A stretch of 64,000 nt of DNA, taken from NCBI RefSeq assembly GCF_022539665.2, contig NC_081333.1, forward strand, positions 1,364,001-1,428,000, given 5' to 3'. Made by a program: the position numbers and the translations under genes. Below, in pieces: positions 1 through 11,645 of this stretch; position 1 is the stretch's first letter, and every line of letters starts with the position of its first letter. The DNA is from Daphnia carinata. Its lineage: Eukaryota > Arthropoda > Branchiopoda > Diplostraca > Daphniidae. The notes under the pieces were generated by a model, which had not been told where the DNA came from, did no database searches, and worked only from the letters and a program-made list of their open reading frames with translations.

Positions 1-188
1 CAATAAAAGCTTTCCTTGTTTAAGAAATAACGGCAAAATTATCCATTGCCTTAGGGTGAAATTTTATCGGATTAGGATTCCTGCCCTGCCTGTGGGCTGG
101 GCTCAAGAAACTACCTTTTATGGCTTCTTACTCGCAACAAACCCGTCATTCAATCTTTTGGTGTTATCTTTTTTTTATAAAGGTTAAA

Positions 189-2871
189 ATGGCTGTAAAT
201 GTGTATTCAACCAGCGTGACAACAGAAAACCTTAGTAGACATGACATGTTAGCCTGGGTCAATGATTGCCTCATGTCGAACTTGACGAAAATTGAAGAAA
301 TGTGCACTGGGGCTGCCTATTGTCAGTTCATGGATATGCTTTTCCCAGGTAAAATTTATTCCTGCTTTATTAAGCTTGCCTTATTCCAAAAGAACTTAGA
401 AGCAAAGTATGCCACACCTTCAAAATATATTGACATCCCACAGTTGACTGATGTTTTGATTCTTTGTTTTTTGGTCTTAACTGGGCTTGCAGGTTCAATG
501 ATGATTAAAAAAGTCAAGTTTAAAACAAATCTTGAGCACGAATACATCCAGAACTTCAAACTACTTCAGGGATCCTTCAAAAAAATGAGTGTGGATAAGG
601 TATGCCATCCGTAGTTGCTCATTATTTGTTGTTCCGTTAGTCTAGTGGTCCAAGAATAAGTGTGCATTTCTAAAGGCAAACAAATGCCACAGAAACCAAA
701 ATCTAATGTCGATTATTCAAGTTGGCACTTCAAACAGTTTCTCTTATTAGAAAAGGTATTATCCTGTCTTAGGAGAGCAGCATCGGTGTGAATCTTGCTA
801 GTTTGGCCCTAACAATTCTCCTAGGGAACGAAAACTTAAACACTTTATAGTTTTTCAAATGTAGGACACAAAAGTTGACACCTAGATCTATGGCAGCGTT
901 AGATTTATATGGAAAAATTTTCCACTTCTTTTCCTGTATTATATTTTGCTGTATCTTTTCATTCGGTCTGTTAATCCTAGTTAGTTAGTTGGTTTGCTGA
1001 AAGATAAAACAAAACAAAAACAACATCCCTGTCTGTCGCACACAGATCATCCCTGTGGACAAATTGATCAAAGGTCGCTTCCAGGACAACTTTGAGTTCC
1101 TGCAGTGGTTCAAGAAGTTCTTTGACGCCAACTTTGATGGTTCACCCTATGATGCCCATGAAGCTCGCGGTGGCGAAGTCTTGGGTCTAGGGCCAGCAAC
1201 GTCAGGTGGATCTCAGTCTCATTTGGGCGGATCGGGTCGACACTCGCCGTCGACGGGGTCCTACTCGCGACAGGCTTACAACAAGCCTGCCCCTCACAGA
1301 ACCGGTACAGCACAACACACTTGGCTTCGCATATCGAAAGATCCCGTTGGCATCTTTCGTTCTAGTTTGGCTACTATTCTGTATATGTAGAATGGTGTTT
1401 GGTATTTAGTATTCGGTTCTTTTATGCACCACCTTACCTCTCGCCACTTTAATCTACATCGTCTTGTTGTTTTATGCTGTATTTCTTCGCACTGAAATTA
1501 GTGGTTGTGTCAAGCTTGAAGTCCCCGTAAATCACTGGCGGTCAAAATACCCAAAGCTTCCCCGTCTAATTATTTAGTAGAGGAACCGTAGATTGCGCTA
1601 ATTTCTGGTAGATGTGTATTCGAAAACACGTGTACTGCTCCAACAATTTGACAATACTTTTTAAGGGTTAAACCACTTATTTTTTTTTTTGTTTACTTTT
1701 TTTTTTATTTATTTTTTTTTTGCGTATGTGTGCTTTGATTTTTTTATTATTTTTTTTTTGGTACACTCGTTATATTATTTTTTTTATTATTTTTTTTGGT
1801 ATGACTTTGTCCACTAGTCGTAGCGCTTAGTGGCCGGCCTTACATTCGCCATATTTCTTGCCTCTACCGTTCTCTTGTTTTATTTTGCGTGTCCTATCAG
1901 ATCATCCCGATCGACAAGTTGGTGAAAGGTCGCTTTCAAGATAATTTCGAGTTCGTCCAGTGGTTTAAGAAATTCTTTGACGCCAATTACCAAGGGCAGG
2001 ACATCCAAGCGTACAACGCCCTAGAGGTCCGCGGAGGGGAGCCCTTGGGCTGCGGAACCGGTGCGAACGTTCCGCGTTCCATGCACCCGCCCGTTACCCC
2101 TGCTGCCGCTCCTCGGGCTCCTCCTCAATCGCTGGCCAAACCACAGGGTACCATTAACCTCATCTTGCTTCCCGCTATTCTTCAACTGCTTCTTCTGCTT
2201 TTCATCAGCATTTTGACTGTTGATTTCTGTTTCATGTTGCTTGATGTGTTATGCTGCTCTGAATTGCTTCCTAATAGCGTTCACTTTTGCTTCACTTACG
2301 CATCGATATTTTCTTATGTTGGGGTCACTTATCTTTTGACTACCATAAATCCTCAGATTGTCTCAGATTTGCCTCCTACGTACAGGATTTATAGTTGCAA
2401 GAGATGTTTCGTTGAGGATTTTGGTTGTTCGTAGAAAAGTGTTTTCCAAAAAAAAAACACCTTCTGTTGATTTTAATTCATTTACGTAACTTTCTTTTTT
2501 TGTCTGGTTTGTGGTCAATAGCTGCTCGGCCTGCTCCCCCTAGAAATAATTCAACACCAGCCTCCAACGTGAGTAGTGCAGGCAGGGGAGGCCTAAGTGC
2601 AGGAATGAACTCAGCTGGGAAGATGCATGAAGCAAAAATTGAAGATTTAAACTCTCAGTTAATGGAAATGAAATTAACGCTTGAGGGCATGGAGAAAGAA
2701 CGCGATTTCTATTTTGGAAAGCTTCGTGATATCGAACTGCTATGCCAAGACGTCACTCAAGAGGATAATCCGATTATTCAGAAAATTTTGGCGAAGCTTT
2801 ATGCTACTGAAGATGGTTTTGCAGCTCCTGAAGAAGTCGAAGGTGTCCCGCCCCCTGAAGAAGAATATTAA
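189..2871 (+). CDS. Eb1: EB1/MAPRE-family microtubule plus-end-binding protein, with two alternative exons
   Basis: This protein tracks growing microtubule plus ends through an N-terminal calponin-homology (CH) domain and recruits partners through a C-terminal EB-homology coiled coil. Predicted exons are 189-348, 493-599, then either 1046-1304 or 1901-2147, then 2522-2871. The product is about 291 or 287 residues, close to the family norm. The start [10 protein letters not shown] is the classical EB1 N-terminus, so I prefer it over an in-frame ATG at 120. The CH domain spans residues 1-130 ([47 protein letters not shown]). The last exon encodes the coiled coil with [18 protein letters not shown] and ends in EEEY, the acidic-aromatic tail read by CAP-Gly proteins. 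Splice junctions and the stop are seen in sequence; function is from the family. Its upstream 5' UTR may lie outside the window. Confidence 0.95.
1046..1304 (+). other. Eb1: Eb1 alternative exon A
   Basis: This exon starts after a CACACAG acceptor at phase 0 and ends at a GTACAG donor at phase 1. It encodes the last CH-domain helices ([20 protein letters not shown]) and a Gly/Ser-rich linker ending in HRTG. It is homologous over its first 35 codons to the exon at 1901-2147 and has the same phases at both ends. Using both exons, or neither, would shift the frame. Confidence 0.88.
1901..2147 (+). other. Eb1: Eb1 alternative exon B
   Basis: This is the second version of the CH-domain exon. It begins after CCTATCAG with [20 protein letters not shown] and ends at a GTACCA donor, phase 1. 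Its linker is Pro/Ala-rich ([20 protein letters not shown]) instead of Gly/Ser-rich. The interval between A and B (1305-1900) holds long T-rich tracts at 1678-1797. Confidence 0.88.
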
Positions 2872-3801
2872 TTCAAATTAGTTTTTTTTTTCGTTTTTTT
2901 TTGCTATTCCTTCTCTTCTCCCTCTTTGTCACCTACCAAGTAATTACTTTTCTTTTGCACCTTTTCGCGACTTAAAGTAAAAATCCCATTCTTTTATCTT
3001 AAGGCGATTATTACATTTTGGTGATGTTTGAATCGTTTTGTTTTCGACTCTATCTGCCTACTTGAGATTCACAATAAAACACCTGCTCGCGTTTGCGTTT
3101 TTAACATTTGCGTAGCAGGGCAACGGCTAACAATGTACTGCATGTATCGAAAAAGTTGACATTCTGTGGAGGAGTATGGTCAGTAGAGAATAAACCAGTT
3201 TCTTTACTTGTTCCATTATTGAGTGTACAAATGATTACCAACCAACTATTTATTGTTAAACAGTGTAAATGGCCAGAATCGGTAAGCGTGGTTCACAAAT
3301 ATGGTTATGTTATTTTTGAACTGGAAACGTGAGACTATTGGTGGTTAAAACCAGTAAAATAACCGTTACATGGTTGTGGTAGATAGTTATCAACTCTTTC
3401 CTACTTTGGTTTTAATGTTCTTGAAAGAAAACTGGTTGATGTCACGACAAATACCTGCCCACTACCCCAACCGGAATTTTTTTCTGCACCAAATCATGAA
3501 AGCTTCATTTTATTTTTAAAAATCATAAATTTCCAGGACCACAATGAAAATTACAATTAACAGATTACAATAATTAACTGAAGTCGTAGAAAACCAGCTA
3601 ATGAAACTTAATTTCAAGAATAAACAACTAAAAAAATTTCAATTCAAAGCTTCAAGCTCAGAATGACCCAAACCAGAAGAGGCTTCCTTTTCGACTGTCA
3701 AAGTTTCCGATTCCCAGCAGACGCCCATTCTCCTTTCATCTCGGTGTTTTACCTGACCACGTGTACTGTTAAACGTTCGTCACTAAGCAAGCAGTTTAGA
3801 A
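2872..3801 (+). other. Eb1 3' UTR and intergenic spacer
   Basis: There is no convincing coding sequence here. An AATAAA at 3073-3078 is the likely Eb1 polyadenylation signal. The remainder up to the next start codon is AT-rich and must hold the promoter of the nucleostemin-like gene. Confidence 0.6.
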
Positions 3802-6160
3802 ATGAAGAAACAATTACGTATGTTATTGGTTATTTTTGTTTTTCGTTGTGAATTTTACACTCGATAATATTCAACAATCTAATTGAGCATCATTCATCAA
3901 CGTTTTTTTTGCTAATTATCTCTAGGTGCCAAAAGTCACCGATTGCCTTTGAGAAGGAAGTATACCATCATCAAAAAGATCAAAGAACACAAAAGAAAAG
4001 TAAAGCGGGATTTAAGGCGACACCCAGAAAAGAGGCGTAAACCTCGCACTGATCATGGAGTGCCAAATTCTTGTCCTTTCAAGGAAGAAATTCTCCTAGA
4101 CATGGAGAAACTAAAACAAATTAAGGAAAGGGAGCAAGAAGCCAAGAGAGCTGAAGTCCTTGAAAAAAGAAAACAAATGAGAGAAGCAAAACTTAATGGA
4201 AACAGACCTCTAGGAAATCTTGAAACCATTGCCCAAGATGCTGAAAAGCGTGATGCCATGTTTGAACAGAAAAACAATGAAGCTGCAGAAGCTTTGAAGC
4301 AAACTAATGAAGCTTTACATGACAACTCTTTCAAAGCTTTTTACAAGGAGTTTCGAAAGGTAATTGAAGCCGCTGATGTCATATTGGAAGTTTTAGATGC
4401 AAGGGACCCTATTGGAACTAGATGTAAAACAGTTGAACAGGCTGTATTGGACGCAGGAGCCAACAAAAGACTTGTTCTTGTTTTAAATAAAGCTGGTAAA
4501 TCTATATTCTATATTAGTATAATTTGATACACTAATTCATTTTTTATGCTAACTTATTATTAGATTTGGTTCCGAAAGAAAATTTAACACAGTGGTTAAA
4601 ATATTTGAGAAATGAGCTTCCTGCAATTGCTTTCAAAGCAAGCACTCAAATGCAATCTACGAAACTTGGGCGCGGCCGCAATAAATTTCTTAAAAGCAGC
4701 CAGCCTGAAATCCAAACTTCTAATTGTTTGGGAGCAGACACTCTGATGACACTTTTGGGAAACTACGCTCGTAATAAAGGAATCAAAACAGCCATCCGAG
4801 TGGGTGTAGTTGGTAAATTTCGATTTTTTTTTCATAACGCGGACATGGCTTGTGTCTTATGTTTTATTTATCTCAATTTAGGTTTACCGAATGTCGGTAA
4901 AAGCAGCATTATTAACAGTTTGAAGCGTAGCAAATCTTGTAATGTTGGAGCAGTGCCCGGTGTTACCAAGTTAGATGTCAAAAGTGTTTTTTTCATTTGT
5001 AGCTTATTTTTTATTCTTTAATTATTAAATTAGGATGATGCAGGAAGTGGCGCTCGACTCCAAAATTATGCTACTAGACAGTCCTGGCATTGTGATGGCC
5101 ACAGGTGATGCATCTGATACGACAATCGCTCTTCGAAATGCGCTACGTATTGATAGCCTTGAAGATGCCATAGCACCAGTCGAAGTTATCCTAAAACGAA
5201 CAGGAAAAGAATACGTAATGTTTTACAACTTCTAACGCCTACGCAATTCATTCTTATCGTGTTCCACCTGTTTTGAGCAGATGATGCTTCAGTATAATCT
5301 AAGTAACTTTGAAACAACACAAGAATTTCTTTGCATTCTTGCCAAGCGAACCGGCCAGTTGAGAAAGGGAGCCGTTCCAGATGTCTTCGGAGCTGCAAAG
5401 AAAATTCTTCACGAGTGGAACACGTATGCTATTTGTTTTGTTCCCTTTTTTTAAATATAAAATTAATGTGATTGCCATATCGTTTGAAGTGGAAAAATCA
5501 AGTATTTCACTTGCCCGCCGGAGACTTTTTCTCCGACTACCCATATTGCTGCTTCTATTGTTGCTGACATGGCTAAAGAGTTTTCTCTCGATGATGCCGA
5601 TTTCAACCAAAAAGAGACGCATGATATTGAGCAACTACCGTCTGTAAGACCATCGACTACCGTAGCTGTTGAGACAATGGGTTTCTTTGAAGGAAAACCA
5701 GAATCCCAGGATGATGTGTCGACGATGGAATGTGACGACAACGAGAAAGTATCGACAAATGAGAAAGATAATGAGGTACAATTTATTTGATCTTTACTGC
5801 TCTTTATATTCCTATCATACTGTATAAATTTCCGTTCAGACAACACAAGTTAAAATCGGAAGTTCGAAGCCAGTCGTTGGAACTAAAGATCGCCTGAAAA
5901 AAAGTGTCGTTTTTCAGAAAAAAAGCAATCCTGAACTGCTTTTGCCCGGCAACCAAAGGTCGAATAAGGCCAAGAGATTGCAAATGAAAAAGGCTAAGAA
6001 GGATCAAGCTCGACGAGGTAATTTAAATCTAGAAAGTGCTTTTTTAGACTGATGTGTGTAAGTATTTATATTTTTCGTACTTGAATATTTTATAGAAAAA
6101 GTTGGTGCGAAGCTGGCTTCAGATATGGAAGTTGCCTTCAGCGGTCTTGGATCCCTGTAA
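3802..6160 (+). CDS. GNL3: Nucleostemin/GNL3-family nucleolar GTPase
   Basis: This is a circularly permuted YlqF/YawG-type GTPase; family members act in the nucleolus in ribosome assembly and cell-growth control. Exons are 3802-3817, 3926-4495, 4564-4812, 4882-4969, 5034-5214, 5281-5423, 5490-5775, 5840-6017 and 6096-6160, giving about 591 residues. The N-terminus is a basic nucleolar-targeting region (RRKYTIIKKIKEHKRKVKRD) followed by a Lys/Glu-rich helix. GTPase motifs come in permuted order: DARDP, then G4 NKAD (split by an intron), then G1 GLPNVGKSS, then G3 DSPG. The C-terminus is acidic, then Lys-rich. The start is a 16-nt exon (ATG AAG AAA CAA TTA C) with a GTATGT donor; joining it gives MKKQLRAKSHRLPLRRKY, which fits the family N-terminus. 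GNL3 and GNL3L paralogues cannot be separated with certainty here. Confidence 0.93.
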
Positions 6161-6179
6161 TCGTTTCGCATTTTGTAAC

Positions 6180-6185
6180 AATAAA
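6180..6185 (+). promoter_or_regulatory. Polyadenylation signal of the GNL3-like gene
   Basis: AATAAA lies 20 nt after the TAA stop, giving a very short 3' UTR. The gene converges on Gemin7, whose stop is about 280 bp away. Confidence 0.6.
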
Positions 6186-6442
6186 ACTGACATTATGACG
6201 AGCTCTATTATAATTCATAATTCTTATTAACAAGGTTATGGTTACCGCTCGCCTTGGGTGGGCTGTCTACTTATTGATTTTATTATGAAATAACGACCAC
6301 TAAATTTCGTCGTTTTCTAGAACTTAGTTATTTCAATTGTAGCTTCAAATCTAAGAGAAAGCAAGGCTAAAGGATTCTCCACTGTAACTGAGCTACAAAA
6401 TTCATGTTTGAATGTCATTTGCAATGCAGGAATCAGATACAT

Positions 6443-6811
6443 TTATTGATTTTGCTGTACACAACCTTTTGCAAAAGCATGCAAAATGGATTCAGGGAAC
6501 AAATTAGTTTGGCTTTTGAAATCAATGCTGATTACATCTCTAGATCTTAAGAGGGATTGTTTACAATTCCCCAGGGGTGTTTTTAGGTCAGATACGTGAA
6601 AATATTTTAAATCTGCACTTGAGCACTCATACTGGCCAGTAACTGTAATATTCTGATGCATTGTAAAAACAGCATCCTTTCCTGAATGGCAACGAAAAAC
6701 TATTATTAGAAGTGTTACATTCTGAACCAAATGACTGTTACCATTAAACTTAGTTAGAGTACGCAAGAAATGTTCTCTTAACCAGGCACGGGCTTCTTCA
6801 TCTGATGACAT
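6443..6811 (-). CDS. Gemin7: Gemin7, SMN-complex subunit
   Basis: Gemin7 is a small Sm-fold protein that pairs with Gemin6 in the SMN complex, which assembles Sm cores on spliceosomal snRNAs. Exons on the minus strand are 6811-6742 and 6681-6443; the spliced protein is about 102 residues. It shows ARAWLREHFLRTL (N-terminal helix), then KFNGKDAVFTMHQNITVTG, FHVSDLKTPLG and LLRSRDVISIDF, which follow the Gemin7 Sm-fold strands. The 60-nt intron has GTAACA and CATTCAG borders and is removed in the model because the join restores the family alignment. The intron is also open in frame, so a retained form of 122 residues is possible. The TAA stop overlaps an AATAAA (6442-6447), so the 3' UTR is minimal. 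Confidence 0.88.
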   Translation of the reverse strand: MSSDEEARAWLREHFLRTLTKFNGNSHLVQNVTLLIIVFRCHSGKDAVFTMHQNITVTGQYECSSADLKYFHVSDLKTPLGNCKQSLLRSRDVISIDFKSQTNLFPESILHAFAKGCVQQNQ

Positions 6812-7497
6812 TCCACTTTTTCACTATTAAGAAAACAAAAATAACAATGATAGTAAAGGGATGCAGTTGAGTATCACAAGTGACTTACCAAATTGACAAT
6901 TAAAAAATTCCATCAGAATAACTACAATGATCTAGACTTTTTCACTAATGCTTTAAACACGTAGATAAATTACCAGAAATGAGTCAGTTGGTAATTTTAT
7001 ACTTCTCTTCAATGTGTCTTATATTTAGTACTTAAAAATCCAATGAAATTTATATTTCTAAGCGAACATTCTCATTCGTCAACAGCCAAATTAGTATGCA
7101 GTAGGTTGCCAGATTTAGTTTTCCATGTTTGCAATTTCTCAGTTTCTCACATCATTTTGTTGATTTCATGAAAAATGAAATTTAAAAAACATTTTTTTCA
7201 AAATAAATTTATTGAATTCAAGCTTCGAATAAAATGAAATTTACATTCTTTTAGTTGAATTTTTTCCCGGCAAACCCTGCCCATGCCTTCTTTTGAGGGC
7301 AAATGCGGTCAGCTGTTCAGTTAATTTTTTTTCTGGTGTTCCCCAGTTCTACTTCTGACAGTTCCGTGATGGCTACCGTCCTACACCTATCCTCGTGAAC
7401 ATCTCGTTTATCCTCGCTTCCATTGTCATTTTAATTGTTCGATTTTTTTTCTTCTTAAATACTGGTTGAACGCAACTAGTTTTAACTGATACCAAAA
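6812..7497. promoter_or_regulatory. Divergent promoter region between Gemin7 and BicD
   Basis: About 690 bp separate the two start codons of these divergently transcribed genes. It is AT-rich with no coding signal and must contain both promoters and 5' UTRs. I see no clear TATA box, as expected for housekeeping genes. Confidence 0.5.
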
Positions 7498-10400
7498 ATG
7501 GAAGCGAGTACTGGTAATGTAGAAATTTTATCGTTGGAAATCGAACGCTTGACGAGGGAACTGGACCAGACGAATAGTGAAAAAATTCAATCCGCCCAAT
7601 ATGGAATTGTTTTGCTGGAAGAAAAAGAGAATCTTCAACATAGATGCGAGGAACTTGAAAGTCTCTTTGAAAACACACAACATGAGTTGGCACTAACTCG
7701 TGAGGTAACATGCCACATTAACATTTAGTGTGTTGCAACAGTTGCTCTGTCATGTTGCTAGATCTGTTATTTTTATACACTAGTACCAAACAGTTTGAAT
7801 TTTATTGGTTGTGACCTTTATTGGTTTGCTACCAATCATAATTTCTAAATACTATAATGATCATAATATTAATGTATTTTTATAGGCTCTTGCCCGCTTC
7901 CAGAATAGTCATAAAGTAACAACTAAGAGTGGCATTGAAACTGAAGAATCTCTCCTATATGAATCAGCTGCAAGAGAAACATCCCTTAATTCTCAAATCC
8001 TTGACCTTGAGGCTGACACCAAGCACTTAAGGCTTGAACTGGAGAGGGTGACAGCTGAAAGAGATCAACTTACACAACAGGTAAAATCAGGCAACATTTG
8101 AACCCTATGTGTGCTTATATTTAAAATTCATTTAGCTTAATGATACTGGAAAAGAGAGGGAAGTCTATATCTTTGAAAGAAAAACTTTAAAAGCTGAACT
8201 CAAAGAACTCAAGTATAGAGAGACTCGCCTTCTTAGTGATTATTCTGAACTAGAGGAAGAGAATATAAGTCTTCAGAAGCAAGTTTCAGTGCTGAGATCT
8301 TCCCAGGTAATGTAAAAGAAAACATTGCTGTGGAACTGTTGGAATAATTTTTATTTTCATAGGTTGAGCTAGAAGGAGACAAACATGAACTACGCCGGCT
8401 TCAAGAAGAACTCGAGCTGCTCAATCAACAAAATGCTGAGTTAGCGCATTTGCGAAAACTTGCCGAAAAGCAGATGGAGGAAGCTTTAGATGCCCTTCAA
8501 GCTGAAAGAGAAGCCAAATATGCAATCAAGAAAGATCTGGATGCAAGAATTAATAGTGAATCTATGTTCAACTTAAGTAACTTGGCTTACAGCATCAAAG
8601 GTACTAGTACCAGTAGTAATTTTTAAATCAAATTATGTTTTTACCTTTTATTCTTTAAAGGACTCTCCGAAGAACATGGAACAAGCGAAGGTGAAGACGA
8701 CGGTCCACTTCTACAAAAACTAGAAGCTAGTTTCCTAAAGAACAGTGGTGTCACCAACGAAGGAACGGAGGGAGGTGACGGGAACAACAAAGGCGGTGGA
8801 GATTTGTTCAGTGAAATTCACTTGAACGAAGTGAAGAAGCTAGAACGGCAATTGGAACAGGTCGAAGCAGAAAAGGGAATGTTGTTTCAGCGGTTACGTG
8901 ATGCTCAAGAATCGTCTGATGTCGCTCGGCACGAAGCAGCTTCTAGGCACGTTCAGTTGGCCAAACTTGATGCATATCTAGCCAGCCTGCTTCACCTTCA
9001 TGAAGCTGTGGAGACGCCTACGAATGCATCTGTAAAACCTACTTTTTTTGTGCAGTTGCATTTGAATGTTTTTAGATTTATTTAATTGAACTTCTTTTGG
9101 TGACTAGGAGATAGATCGAACATCAGCAGAACCATCAGTTAACCTCGGCAAGACGACACAACTTCAACAACTGGTTGACAAGTTTAAACATCGTACTGCT
9201 TTAGCTGTGCGTGAACTTCAGCAAGCTCAGCAGGAACTATGGGCTCTTAGAGGAGCTTCCACTGGATACTTGCCTACTGATTTGGAACAGGATTTCGCTG
9301 CCTTGAAGAAGAAGGTAATGATTTTACTGTTTTCAGCTCTCACCGTATATTTAACTGACATTTGATTCAGTTGTTAGATACAGAGCAAAAAGTGGCAATT
9401 CTTCACTCAGAGATTGCGGCTTCGTCAGAATCAGCCGGTGACAGTCGAGCTACATTGGCGACACTTCAATCAGAATTGTCTCCACTCGTAGATGACATTA
9501 CTGCGCTTACGCTGCATCTTTGTGCGGCGGTAGGCATCCAGACTGGATCAGGGACAAATGCGGGCACCGCACGTAGCTCAACAGGTAAATTAAACTTTGT
9601 TCAGATCATGCAGATTTTCGCTGATGAAATTCCTGAGTAGATGTTGGCAGTGGACCTAGTAGCTTAACTTCGGACATTACCGGGCCACCTTCTATCGGTT
9701 CAGAGTACAACAAGGAAAATATTTCGCCAGAAACCAGTGTCACAGTCACTTCGGTTCACAGTCCCACTCGACTTTTGCACATGCTCCAAGAACAAGTTCG
9801 CATGCTACGTCGAGCCGCCGAAATGCTGGTCAAGCAGAGCCACGCCAAAGAAACGCCAAGCGAGTTGGTATCAGACAAAGATCGCGACACCTTCGAATCA
9901 GATGTCGCCGAACTCCAAGAGCAAATTGTTAAGCTCAAAGGTAAACTATTGTTGATGAATATTAAGAATAGGATCTAAGGTTTTTAATTATTTATTTGAT
10001 GTTTTTACAGCCTTGTTATCGACCAAGAGAGAACAGATCGCTACATTGCGCACCGTTGTCAAGGCCAACAAACAAACCGCTGAAGTTGCATTGGCGAATC
10101 TCAAGTCCAAGTATGAAACTGAAAAGTCCATAGTTTCTGAAACGATGAACAAACTTCGGTTGGAACTCAGAACTCTAAAGGTAAAGGGTACCCGATGTAT
10201 TAAAGTTTTAGGTTCTTTTTTTTTTGTAGACCTGTTGCATGTATATTAACCTGTATGTGTATTGCAATAGGAAGAGGCAGCTACATTTTCTAGTCAGCGA
10301 GCCCTCTTTGCTGCGCGCTGCGAAGAATACGTTTCGGAGAATGATGAGCTTGGTCGGCAGCTAAGTGCGGCTGAAGACGAAAAACGGACATTGAATTCAT

Positions 10401-10636
10401 TGCTCCGCATGGCTATCCAGCAGAAGCTTTCACTGACTGAGCGCCTAGAAGACTTGGAGATGGACCGTGAACGCTCAAATTTGCGCCGTCAGCCGCAAAG
10501 CACACGATCCACGATTCCAGCTGGTGGAGCTCGAAATCCAGCACAAAGCCAGGCTCAAGGAGCAGGATCTGGTCATCGATATCCCCCTAACCGTCTTCCG
10601 GCATTCCGAGATTCTAATAGCAATCGAGATTATTAA
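7498..10636 (+). CDS. BicD: Bicaudal-D dynein/dynactin cargo adaptor
   Basis: BicD is a long coiled-coil adaptor that links cytoplasmic dynein-dynactin to Rab6 vesicles, mRNA-protein particles (via Egalitarian) and other cargo. Exons are 7498-7704, 7886-8080, 8136-8306, 8363-8600, 8661-9031, 9108-9314, 9371-9584, 9641-9940, 10011-10180 and 10271-10636, giving about 812 residues against roughly 780 in fly. Hallmarks are [13 protein letters not shown] and IQSAQYG.VLLEEKE near the N-terminus, [20 protein letters not shown] and QKQVSVLR in the first coiled coil, a Gly/Asp-rich loop (around residues 280-305), and the conserved cargo-binding end [20 protein letters not shown], followed by a Pro/Ser/Gly-rich tail ending SNRDY. 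The start has a good context (ACCAAAATGG). Every junction keeps phase, so I am confident in the whole model. Confidence 0.95.
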
Positions 10637-11640
10637 AAATCGAATTTTATCATTGATTAACCGATCCAGCAAAACAAATGTTGCTGACAGGGTTTTGGTA
10701 AGTAACTTTCATGTCTTAGGACAGCTGATTACGGAGGGCAGGGTCCGTCATGTCAGCATTTGGATCTGATCATAAGCAATATCGGTGCGGTTTGTCTTTG
10801 TATTGTCATTGTTTTTCGTCTTGCGGAACATTCGTTTACCCGAAGAACGCGATAGGGCTGAATGTACGCGGAAGATTGCTCAGTGCATGTTCATATTTTG
10901 TTGCTGCAGCGTCAGTTTTACAACTTGGCAGGTTATATTCATTCTAAACGAGATCTTTTGGGGATGGAGGGGGGTAAGTAACTTCTTGAATTCTGGATGA
11001 AACCGGTAGCTGCGCTAATTTCTAAAACTCATCTTTTACTAAGGGAGATGTGGGAAACGTCCTATTACTGCCGTTCTTAAATGAATTGATTGTGTAATTG
11101 TGTTTTTGTCCTAGTTTTAACCATCCTTCTTTTGAAACAAATTATTAGTTACGTTTTAAAGTCTTCGCAACACGCTTGCGTTCACCGAGTAAACGTAATA
11201 TGTCCCTCATAGAAACATCTCGATGCTGACTACTAAATATCTAACATTTGATCCATTAAAAGATGGGAAGGAATCCTTTGTCCTTTGGTAACATTTTAAG
11301 ATATAAATTATTTACAAGTTTTTACATAGGGCTCATTGAGAGAATTTTGCATATGCCGCCGTGTGCAAAGTTGTAAAATGATTCAATAAAAACGTTCCAG
11401 ATAGTTGCAAACTTGTTTGTTTATTTGCTAATTGTGTTAGATTCTGATTTCGTTTGCAAGCTATATGATAGAAAATTAGTGCGCAGAACTAAGTTAAATT
11501 CAGTTCGACTGCTGATAGAATAAAAAATTTTTACCACCTATTTGGTAGTAACGCTTTAAAAAATATGTGCATCAGTTACTTTTTTGCGTGAGCGATGGCA
11601 ACAGTACGTACACCATTCTCAAATTTTGTAATGCTTAAAA
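10637..11640 (+). other. BicD 3' UTR and spacer
   Basis: No further coding exon is evident. The AATAAA at 11385-11390 is the likely polyadenylation signal, which implies a 3' UTR of roughly 0.75 kb. It faces the 3' end of the ankyrin pseudogene. Confidence 0.55.
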
Positions 11641-11645
11641 TAATT

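Noticed and set aside
120-188. N-terminal extension of Eb1 from an upstream in-frame ATG
   Set aside because: The family start is MAVNVYSTS at 189; the extension has no counterpart and contains a T-rich tract with an acceptor-like ending, so it is probably UTR or intron.
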